Positions 58,101 through 64,000 of a stretch of 64,000 nucleotides of DNA are shown piece by piece. The stretch covers positions 558,001 to 622,000 of the forward strand of contig NZ_JAPEMT010000004.1 of the NCBI RefSeq assembly GCF_026342435.1. Direction: 5' to 3'. The notes beneath the pieces are model-generated. The model was not told the DNA's origin, made no database searches, and saw only the letters and a list, made by a program, of their open reading frames with translations. Position 1 is the first letter of the stretch, and the number at the start of each line of letters is the position of its first letter. The translations under genes and the position numbers were made by a program. Origin of the DNA: Streptomyces sp. NBC_00237. GTDB taxonomy: Bacteria > Actinomycetota > Actinomycetes > Streptomycetales > Streptomycetaceae.

Positions 58101-58926
58101 CGCCGCATTCGACCCGGCGGCCGTCACACCCTCCGTGGAACTGCTCCGAACGGTCCTGCGGTACGCCGGCGGGCTCCCCGAAGCCCGCCTCGCGGCGCTC
58201 CGTCCCCTGGTCCGCCACCTGGTCGACGAACTGACCCGCCAGCTCGCGACCCGGCTGCGCCCCGCCCTCACCGGCACGATGTCGACCCGGCCCACCCGCC
58301 GCCCCGGCGGCAGGCTGGACCTGCCGCGCACGCTGCGCGCCAACCTCGCCACCGCCCGCCGGACGGCCGACGGGACGGTCCGGGTGATCCCCGAGAAGCC
58401 GGTGTTCCGCAGTCGCGTCCGCCGCTCGGCCGACTGGCGGCTGATCCTGGTCACCGACGTCTCCGGATCCATGGAGGCATCCACGATCTGGTCCGCGCTG
58501 ACGGCCTCCGTGCTCGCCGGGGTGCCGACCCTGAGCACCCACTTCCTGGCCTTCTCCACGGAGGTCGTCGACCTCACCGGCCACGTGCACGATCCCCTCT
58601 CCCTCCTGCTGGAGGTGAGCGTGGGCGGGGGCACGCACATCGCCGCCGGGCTGCGGCACGCCCGCAGCCTGATCACGGTGCCCACCCGCACCCTCGTGGT
58701 CGTCATCAGCGACTTCGAGGAGGGCGCGCCGCTCGGCGGACTGCTGGCCGAGGTGCGGGCCCTGGTGAACACCGGCTGCCACGTCCTCGGCTGCGCGAGT
58801 CTGGACGACGCCGGTCGGCCCCGCTACTCGACGGGCGTCGCCGGACAGCTCGTAGCCGCCGGTATGCCCGTGGCGGCTCTCAGCCCACTCGAACTGGCCC
58901 GCTGGATAGGGGAGAAGACCGCATGA
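55105..58926 (+). CDS. DUF5682 and VWA-domain fusion protein (YehM-YehP-like)
   Basis: 1273 residues. The N-terminus has the DUF5682 pattern LPFLIGVRHHAPSLAAVLPA and PDVLLVELPAEFQPWL near 44-85, in the ChaN/TraB-like fold used by EreA-type proteins. The middle is Ala/Pro-rich. From about 1107 the VWA domain shows LILVTDVSGSMEASTIW with MIDAS residues Asp1118, Ser1120 and Ser1122, Thr1177 in VGGGTHIAAG, and Asp1203 in VISDFEEGAP. In E. coli YehM and YehP are separate genes of about 760 and 380 residues. The gene begins three bases after the ATPase stop. Confidence 0.88.
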   Translation: MSEPTAPEASPTATRPDTFPAQAAARPATPETAVAALAATGPGLPFLIGVRHHAPSLAAVLPALLDEAAPDVLLVELPAEFQPWLGWLAHEETEAPVALAAVPSDRPGQAGERGPAFYPFADFSPELVALRWAARNGIPAVACDLPLADRAWAKGGPDTPAPAPGADSVPVPGEGHGLSDVLPGEGHGLSDALRSRLTGRDGDDLWDRLVEAHAPGSPPEALRRAALLTGWALRYEAEARGGVPGTDLVREAHMRGHLAEALASGRRPAVVVGAFHTPALLPTGAGGPAPDARAANAAPRPDANAAPHPEADGQVDDPAGPTECTVSLVPYTYPLLDSRSGYPAGIRDPEWQHTVLDAAGDPAALHEALIRTSVHICAALREQGHPYGPADGREVVRVAGDLARLRDLPAPGRGELLEAAQTVLGRGETHGTGRAVARALELVLVGARTGRPAPAAPRSGLGPAVEAETEALALPGPGDAHEKAPRDLRLDPARSPLDRRRELLLRRLTVCGIPYGQEQGVTGAAGTEGLTTRWQVRWTPATAAMLTAAGARGVTPAQAAEGVLRQRHAAERAEGGPTAAQAVRGLTEAAECGLPALADERLTELAAVLPASGTLPELLAGLDLLDRIDAGHLPGPAAPDNPSAPAPAVPAARTAHAAELLTSAAVRQVEGLTGSEEPEDARALLELAQRADRVGGIRLTAALARLAADGTPLIASAAGAVRVLTGHESAETFGERVASWVDGAGDSASRAALTARLTGVLTVAGPLLNIGAGALDPLLHRIVELDDTAFLARLPALRGGFDTLSPAARDRFLETVEERLGERVDTLDADDPAELARRTAADLAARDLLTLLGLPVPPPAPDERIPPPSGRPAATRPPVTPTVAPRPESAPAPTPAPTPTLTLAPADRWRLVLGRRADRLPSGAARLATALDELYGTGHGEGSRSGLPGPGGGPGRRGGREPSFPGVREWSEELAALFGPGIREEVLAAAAVTGRQDVLAAFDPAAVTPSVELLRTVLRYAGGLPEARLAALRPLVRHLVDELTRQLATRLRPALTGTMSTRPTRRPGGRLDLPRTLRANLATARRTADGTVRVIPEKPVFRSRVRRSADWRLILVTDVSGSMEASTIWSALTASVLAGVPTLSTHFLAFSTEVVDLTGHVHDPLSLLLEVSVGGGTHIAAGLRHARSLITVPTRTLVVVISDFEEGAPLGGLLAEVRALVNTGCHVLGCASLDDAGRPRYSTGVAGQLVAAGMPVAALSPLELARWIGEKTA

Positions 58927-60806
58927 ACGCCACCCCACTGCCACCCGTCGCGCCGGAGGTCACGGCCACGCTGGTGGAGAACCTCTCGCCCCGGCTCCGC
59001 AAGCGGCTGGACGCGGCGGTCACCAAGCTCGCCGCCCGTCCGACGCACCGCGACGGGGACACGGTGACGATCGCGGTCGACGACGAGACCGAGTTGCGCC
59101 TGCACGCCCCGGGCGGAGTGGTGGCGACGGCGGACGCCATCACGTGCGGCTGCCTCCTCGCCCCGGCGTGTGTCCACCGCGCGGCCGCCGCCTGCGCCGC
59201 CCCTGCGGCGGACCCCGCAGAGGACCTCACGGCGGACCCCGTAGAAGACCTCACGGCGCACTCCACGGCGGCCCCGGGGACGGACTCCATGCCTGACCCC
59301 ATGCCGGACCCCACGCCCGAGCCAGCCGACCAGCCCACCCGGTCGGTCCCCGAACCAGCCTCCGCGACGGGACTCACCCCCACCCCCGACGCCTCGCCCG
59401 AGGTGGCGAGCCCGGGACAGCGCGCCGCCGCCGACGCCCTGTGGTCGGCGGGCGCCGCCGTGCTGGAGGCGGGCGTGGACGGCGCCGGTGCCGTCACCCA
59501 GGCGGCCCTCCTGCGCGCCGCGCACACCGCCAGGCTCCGGCACCTGCCGCGCGCCGCCGGTGCCGCGCTGTCCGTCGTCACCCTGCTGCGGGCGGCCCGC
59601 ACAGGGGACCCGTCCTACCGCACCGCCGACCTCGTGACCGCCCTGGGGGAACTCCTGGGCACCGCACACCGGGTGGGGACGGCGTCCGGGGAGGAGCTGG
59701 CCGCCGTCAGGGGCCGCGCCCGCCGCCCGTACAGCCCGGACGGTTCGCTGCGCCTGTACGGCCTGTTCACCGAACCCGTGGTCACCGACTCGGGGCACGG
59801 CGGCGTCCGCACCTGGGTCGCCGGAACCGACGGTCGTCTCTGTACGGTCGGCGACGTGGCGCCCGGCGGCGTCGGGCGCGCCCTGGGCGTGGCCGACCGG
59901 GCCGTGCGCCTGGGGGACACCGCACTCACCCACCGGGAACTGGGCCGGGCCGGACTGGCGGTCTCGGGTGCGACGCTCTCGCCGGACGGCAGACTGGGCG
60001 CGGGCAAGGGCGTCAAGGCCGTCACCGCCCGGGGCGCGGCATGGACGGAGCAGCCGCTCGCCGCCCTGTGGCAGACGCCGCCCTCCGAACAGGCCGCCCG
60101 CGCGCTGCGGTCCGCCTCCCGCTACGCGCCCCCGGACGGCGGAGGCAGCGACCTGCTCTTCCTGGACGTCGAACTCCTGGGCCCGGTACGGGAGGCGAGC
60201 GGCACCTGCCTTCTCGCGCTGTGCGAGGGCGGCATCACCGTCCGGCTCGCCGTCGCCGACGACGACCCCGCCCTGGCCCACCGCGACAACCTGATGCTGC
60301 TGGCCAGGGCACCGGGAACCCGGCTGCGGATCATCGGCCGCCTGGTGCCCGCACCCCACCCCCGGCTCACCCTCCTCGCCTGCTCGCACCCCACCGGCGA
60401 GGGCACGGTCGACCTCGGCCTCGACCGCCTGAGCCGCGCCGACCTCCTCGACCCCACCGCCCCCGTGCCCCCCGCCCTGCCCCAGCCGGAAACCTCCGGC
60501 GGGCACTCGCCCCTGTACCTCCTGGAGCGCCGGGTCGAACAGACGGTCCTGGCGGGCCGCGCCACCCTCGGCATGCTCGGCGACGTCACCGCCGAGACCC
60601 GCCGCATCCGCCGCGCGGGCCTCCCCACGGCCGCCGGACTCCTCACCACCCTGTGCGCATCGGCGGCCCAGCGCGACCGCGACCACTTCGGCCGCCTCCT
60701 CCCCGCCGACACCGACGGCTTCGCCACGCACTGGCTCGCCGCCGCCCGTTACACGGCAGCCGTGGCCGAGTCCCTGTGCGCGGCGGCCTGGGAACCCACG
60801 CGGTAG
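58923..60806 (+). CDS. SWIM zinc-finger protein, YehQ-like
   Basis: 627 residues; the ATG overlaps the previous stop by 4 bp. The SWIM motif is ITCGCLLAPACVHRAAAA with Cys75, Cys77, Cys83 and His85. A 60-residue Asp/Glu/Pro/Thr-rich linker (about 98-160) follows. The remaining part is helical, then beta-rich (YGLFTEPVVTDSGHGGVRTW, LLFLDVELLGPVREASGTCL). SWIM domains bind DNA or proteins. This gene closes the five-gene operon, with a weak hairpin about 80 bp behind it. Confidence 0.88.
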   Translation: MNATPLPPVAPEVTATLVENLSPRLRKRLDAAVTKLAARPTHRDGDTVTIAVDDETELRLHAPGGVVATADAITCGCLLAPACVHRAAAACAAPAADPAEDLTADPVEDLTAHSTAAPGTDSMPDPMPDPTPEPADQPTRSVPEPASATGLTPTPDASPEVASPGQRAAADALWSAGAAVLEAGVDGAGAVTQAALLRAAHTARLRHLPRAAGAALSVVTLLRAARTGDPSYRTADLVTALGELLGTAHRVGTASGEELAAVRGRARRPYSPDGSLRLYGLFTEPVVTDSGHGGVRTWVAGTDGRLCTVGDVAPGGVGRALGVADRAVRLGDTALTHRELGRAGLAVSGATLSPDGRLGAGKGVKAVTARGAAWTEQPLAALWQTPPSEQAARALRSASRYAPPDGGGSDLLFLDVELLGPVREASGTCLLALCEGGITVRLAVADDDPALAHRDNLMLLARAPGTRLRIIGRLVPAPHPRLTLLACSHPTGEGTVDLGLDRLSRADLLDPTAPVPPALPQPETSGGHSPLYLLERRVEQTVLAGRATLGMLGDVTAETRRIRRAGLPTAAGLLTTLCASAAQRDRDHFGRLLPADTDGFATHWLAAARYTAAVAESLCAAAWEPTR

Positions 60807-60853
60807 GGCCCACCCCGCCCTGCGGCTGCGTAGATGATCAATCCGCTACGGCA

Positions 60854-60882
60854 ACATTGCGGTCTTTGCGAACACATTGCGG
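60854..60882. repeat. ACATTGCGG direct repeat, one turn-phase apart
   Basis: ACATTGCGG at 60854-60862 and 60874-60882 (20 bp apart), each followed by a C/T-rich triplet. It lies in the 277-bp gap between the SWIM gene and the ABC transporter genes, in the part expected to hold the transporter promoter. A small hairpin TGGCT/AGCCA (60888-60902) follows. Confidence 0.65.
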
Positions 60883-61083
60883 CCTTGTGGCTAAACCAGC
60901 CAAAACCTGGTGCGGCCACCTAGGTACGGATCAAGCTGACATTCGCCCCCTCGTGGCGCCGTTCCGTACCCGTAAGTCCGTACCCGCAAGCCCGCAGAAA
61001 GCTCCACCACACATGTACTCGACCTGTCCCTCCGGCGCCTTCCCGGCGCATCCCACGTGTGTGACGAGGGGGCGGTCCGCACC

Positions 61084-62064
61084 GTGCGCTATGTGATGCG
61101 CAAGGCGGGCGGCTGGCTCCTGATGATCGCGGTCGCGACCAACGCCACCTACTTCCTGGCCAGTTGGTTCCTGGACCCGCGATCGAACTACCGGGAGCTG
61201 CGGCCCGCCCGCAGCGAGGAACAGATCTCCCGGGCCCTCGCCCCGTACAACCTCGATGCCGGGGTCCCGCTCGTGCAGCGGTGGTGGCACTGGATCACCT
61301 CGGTGCTCACCGACTTCGACTGGGGCCAGTCACCCACCGGAGTCTCCGTCAACGGTGAGATGGGCTACCGCGCGCTCGTCAGCGCCCAGTTGGTCGTCAC
61401 GGCGACCGTCCTGTCCGTCGTGATCGGTGTCGCGCTCGCCGTCTACACCGCCGCACGCCAGTACGGCACGGCCGACCGGGTCACGCAGGCCCTGTCCATC
61501 GCGATGTTCAACGTCCCGACGTCCGTCGCGGCGCTCGCCGTGGTCTTCGTCGCCATCTGGCTCAACCAGCACGCGGGGCTCGACTTCCTCTACGTGGCCG
61601 GGGAGAACTCCCCCAACGTCGAGGGGCTGCTCCCTACCATCGGGGACCGCCTCCTCCATCTGATCCTGCCGACGCTGACCCTGACGCTGATGGGGTATGT
61701 GGGCTACCACCTGACGCAGCGTTCGCTGCTGCTCGACACGATCAACGCCGACTTCGTGCGCACGGCCCAGGCCACCGGTCTCACCCGCAGCCAGGCCGTC
61801 CGCAGGCACGCCCTGCGGGCCGCGCTGATTCCGACGGCTGCCTCCGTGGCGTTCAGCGTGCCCGCCATCTTCACCGGAGCCATGATCACCGAGACGGTCT
61901 TCGGCTGGAACGGCATGGGCCGCTACTTCGTGCAGACCATCAGCAAGAACGACGTGCACGGTGCGGTCGCGACGGCCGCGTTCGCCGCGGTGCTCACCGC
62001 GATCGGCGCGATCCTCGCGGACATCGCCACGGTCTTCCTCGACCCGAGAGTGCGGGTGAACTGA
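61084..62064 (+). CDS. Dipeptide/nickel-type ABC permease (DppB-like)
   Basis: 326 residues from a GTG at 61084 with GAGGGGG upstream; a GTG at 61057 is possible. The first segment AGGWLLMIAVATNATYFLAS precedes a periplasmic loop and the TM core. The EAA loop reads FVRTAQATGLTRSQAVRRHA near residue 230, the mark of binding-protein-dependent permeases. It begins an operon with a second permease two bases on and an ATPase; no substrate-binding protein gene precedes it. Confidence 0.9.
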   Translation: MRYVMRKAGGWLLMIAVATNATYFLASWFLDPRSNYRELRPARSEEQISRALAPYNLDAGVPLVQRWWHWITSVLTDFDWGQSPTGVSVNGEMGYRALVSAQLVVTATVLSVVIGVALAVYTAARQYGTADRVTQALSIAMFNVPTSVAALAVVFVAIWLNQHAGLDFLYVAGENSPNVEGLLPTIGDRLLHLILPTLTLTLMGYVGYHLTQRSLLLDTINADFVRTAQATGLTRSQAVRRHALRAALIPTAASVAFSVPAIFTGAMITETVFGWNGMGRYFVQTISKNDVHGAVATAAFAAVLTAIGAILADIATVFLDPRVRVN

Positions 62065-62065
62065 C

Positions 62066-63022
62066 ATGGCGACAGCGATCGACACCGACCAGCCGCCCAC
62101 CGTCCAGCCGCCCACCGATGCCGCCCAGCCGCCCACCAACGCCGCCCAGCCGCCCGGAAGCCTCAGCCTCGGCCGCCTCTACCTGCGACGCTTCCTGCGC
62201 AACCGGCTCGCCGTCGCGGGCGTCGTGATCTTCGCGCTGCTCGTGCTGTTCAGCACCTTCGGCGGCCTGTTCACCTCCTACACCCACACCGACGCCGACT
62301 TCGCCGCCCTCACCCAACCGCCCGGCGCGGCGCACTGGTTCGGCACCAACCAGGGCGGCAACGACATCTACGCCAGTGCGGTACACGGACTGCGGCGCTC
62401 GCTGGTGATCGCCGTGAGCGTGTCCGTCCTGACGATCGTCGTCGCCTCGGTCATCGGGTCGAGCGCCGCGTACTTCGGCGGCCGGGTGGAGAGGCTGACA
62501 CTCGCCGTCATCCACTTCCTGCTGATCGTTCCCTCGTTCCTCATCCTGGCCCTGGTCTCCAACCGCCTGGCCGGTGACTGGCGCGTCCTCATCGCCGTGC
62601 TGACCGTGTTCGGCTGGATGTCCACCGCCCGGGTCATCTGGTCCGTCTCGACCTCCCTGCGCGAACGGGACTACGTGACGGCGGCCGAGTTCATGGGGGT
62701 CGGGCCACTGCGCATCATCCTGCGCCACATCATCCCCAACCTCGGTTCCCTGCTCATCGTCAACCTGACGCTCGGAGTCGTGGCGACCGTGCTCAGCGAG
62801 ACCGCGCTGTCCTTCCTCGGATTCGGCGTCCAGACCCCGGACGTCTCCCTCGGCACGATGCTCGCCGACGGGGCGGCCACCGTCACCAGCGCCCCCTGGC
62901 TCTTCGCCTTTCCCGCGGGCCTCGTCGTCCTGCTCACCGTCTCGATGACCTTCATCGGCGACGGGCTGCGCGACGCCCTCGACCCCACCTCTGTGACCGG
63001 CGCGGCGGGAGGCCGACGATGA
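62066..63022 (+). CDS. Dipeptide/nickel-type ABC permease (DppC-like)
   Basis: 318 residues. The N-terminal 35 residues are Gln/Pro-rich repeats (PPT-type), then LYLRRFLRNRLAVAGVVIFA as the first TM, and an EAA loop YVTAAEFMGVGPLRIILRHI near residue 205. The conserved ending GLRDALDP is typical of DppC/OppC. One base separates it from the previous stop, and its stop overlaps the ATPase start by 4 bp. Confidence 0.93.
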   Translation: MATAIDTDQPPTVQPPTDAAQPPTNAAQPPGSLSLGRLYLRRFLRNRLAVAGVVIFALLVLFSTFGGLFTSYTHTDADFAALTQPPGAAHWFGTNQGGNDIYASAVHGLRRSLVIAVSVSVLTIVVASVIGSSAAYFGGRVERLTLAVIHFLLIVPSFLILALVSNRLAGDWRVLIAVLTVFGWMSTARVIWSVSTSLRERDYVTAAEFMGVGPLRIILRHIIPNLGSLLIVNLTLGVVATVLSETALSFLGFGVQTPDVSLGTMLADGAATVTSAPWLFAFPAGLVVLLTVSMTFIGDGLRDALDPTSVTGAAGGRR

Positions 63023-64000
63023 CACTCACCACCCCCCTGCTCGACCCGGTCCCGTCGGCCGACGCCTCGCCCGTGCTCTCCGTACGGGACCTGCGGATCT
63101 CCTTCCCCTCGGAGGGCGGGCCCGTCGAGGCGGTGCGCGGCGTCAGCTTCGACCTGCTGCCGGGCCGGACCCTCTCCATCGTCGGCGAGTCGGGCTCGGG
63201 CAAGTCGGCCACCGCGATGGGCATCATGGGCCTGCTGCCGCCCACCGCCACCCTGAGCGGCCAGGTCCTGCTCGGCGACCAGGACCTGATCGGTCTCGAC
63301 GACCGGGCGCTGTCGCGGGTACGGGGCAAGTCCATCGGCATGGTCTTCCAGGACCCCCTGTCCGCACTCACCCCCATCTTCTCCGTGGGCAGGCTCCTCT
63401 CCGACGCGCTCCGCGTCCACCAGGACCTGTCCAAGAAGGCGGCCTGGGAGCAGGCCGTCGAACTGCTCGACCTCGTCGGCATTCCCGACCCCCGCAACCG
63501 GGCCTCGTCCTTCCCCCACGAGTTCTCCGGCGGCATGCGCCAGCGCGTGGTCATCGCCATGGCGATCGCCAACCGTCCGAGGGTGCTGGTGGCCGACGAA
63601 CCCACCACCGCGCTCGACGTCACCGTGCAGGCGCAGATCCTCGACGTACTGCGCCTCGCACAGCGGGAGACCGGCGCCGGCCTCGTCCTGATCACCCACG
63701 ACCTCGGCGTCGTGGCGGGCCACGCGGACGACGTCGCCGTCATGTACGCGGGCCGCTTCGTGGAGAGGACGGACGTGCACGAGCTGTTCCGCCGTCCGTC
63801 GATGCCGTACACCGCTCGCCTCCTGGCCGCGGTGCCGACCGTGGACGGCGGGGTCCGCCGCCCCCTCGTCCCGATCGGCGGAGAGCCGCCCGCCCTGACC
63901 GGCCTGCCGGTCGGCTGCCCGTTCGCGAACCGGTGCGCCGTGGCACTCGACGCGTGCCGCTCGGAGGAACCGGAGCTGCGCCCTGTCGCCGGACACGGTT
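63019..64000 (+). CDS. Dipeptide/nickel-type ABC ATPase (DppD-like), cut at the window end
   Basis: 327 codons are visible, from the ATG at 63019; no stop before 64000. Walker A GESGSGKSATA near residue 58, Q-loop VFQDPLSALTP, signature HEFSGGMRQRVVIAMA, Walker B VLVADEPTTALD and switch His LITHDLGVVAGH are all intact. From residue 265 it has the oligopeptide-type C-terminal extension (LPVGCPFANRCAVALDACR). A DppF-type second ATPase would be expected beyond the window. Confidence 0.95.
   Translation, partial: MTLTTPLLDPVPSADASPVLSVRDLRISFPSEGGPVEAVRGVSFDLLPGRTLSIVGESGSGKSATAMGIMGLLPPTATLSGQVLLGDQDLIGLDDRALSRVRGKSIGMVFQDPLSALTPIFSVGRLLSDALRVHQDLSKKAAWEQAVELLDLVGIPDPRNRASSFPHEFSGGMRQRVVIAMAIANRPRVLVADEPTTALDVTVQAQILDVLRLAQRETGAGLVLITHDLGVVAGHADDVAVMYAGRFVERTDVHELFRRPSMPYTARLLAAVPTVDGGVRRPLVPIGGEPPALTGLPVGCPFANRCAVALDACRSEEPELRPVAGHG

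Noticed and set aside
53515..58944. A very long open frame (about 1800 codons) on the minus strand opposite the ATPase and DUF5682-VWA genes.
   Set aside because: It is the GC-driven shadow of well-supported plus-strand genes; composition is Gly/Arg/Ala-rich with no domain. Similar antisense frames opposite nirB, the glycosidase and the collagenase were rejected for the same reason.
1..64000. tRNA, rRNA, insertion sequences, phage genes or attachment sites.
   Set aside because: No transposase, integrase, conserved RNA or flanking duplication was found by reading both strands; the window looks like ordinary chromosome.

Overview
The window is very GC-rich (roughly 70-73% by eye) and has strong third-position G/C, frequent GTG starts, purine-rich ribosome sites and many 4-bp ATGA stop/start overlaps. 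With families such as DUF5133, SigB/F-type sigma, RsbW-like kinases, CGNR regulators, DUF3159, secreted M9 collagenase and Tat-type lipoproteins, this points to a Streptomyces (or very close actinomycete) chromosome. I see no rRNA, tRNA, CRISPR array, insertion sequence or prophage.

Layout. 1-7.1 kb: the end of a TetR regulator with its DHA2 drug exporter, a DinB-fold protein, NudK plus a DUF4406 protein, a DeoR regulator, a Tat lipoprotein class A beta-lactamase, an alpha/beta hydrolase and DUF4291. 7.1-14.6 kb: small zinc proteins, a stress sigma factor, DUF5133, then a minus-strand ABC exporter / histidine kinase / response regulator operon, and RidA. 14.7-23.9 kb: single genes (hydrolase with a Cys nucleophile, GNAT, phosphotransferase, DUF389, RsbW-like kinase, VOC, a MarR/EamA pair with visible operators, DUF4288, cupin). 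23.2-28.5 kb: nitrite assimilation (sirohydrochlorin chelatase, NirB fused to a NirD domain, NarK). 28.5-36.1 kb: VOC, Fsr-like exporter with a divergent AraC regulator, cold-shock-domain protein, MerR, DUF3159, TetR, a K+ channel-like protein and a YfeO-like ClC protein. 36.7-41.9 kb: two large secreted degradative enzymes, a multidomain glycosidase-like protein and an M9 collagenase. 42-47.3 kb: an ECF sigma factor with a membrane-anchored partner, and a sorbitol-dehydrogenase-like small subunit, GMC oxidoreductase and acetoacetate-decarboxylase-fold operon. 47.8-60.8 kb: a tightly coupled 13-kb, five-gene operon resembling the enigmatic enterobacterial yehI/L/M/P/Q locus. 61.1 kb to the end: a dipeptide/nickel-type ABC transporter running off the window.

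The most interesting element is the 13-kb operon: a DUF4132 protein, an unrecognised 1741-residue protein, a MoxR AAA+ ATPase with an unusual Walker B, a DUF5682-VWA fusion and a SWIM zinc-finger protein. All junctions overlap by 4 bp or are 3 bp apart, which suggests one stoichiometric assembly; its function is unknown.

A second theme is an unusual density of short tandem repeats, several inside reading frames: 18 bp in nudK, ten 15-bp units in the 5' end of nirB, twelve 15-bp units in the GMC oxidoreductase, an 8-bp array, a ten-run G4 array, and a 26-bp triplication inside the remains of a DJ-1/PfpI gene. The linked nitrogen genes form a clear functional group: chelatase makes siroheme, NirBD reduces nitrite, NarK moves nitrate/nitrite.
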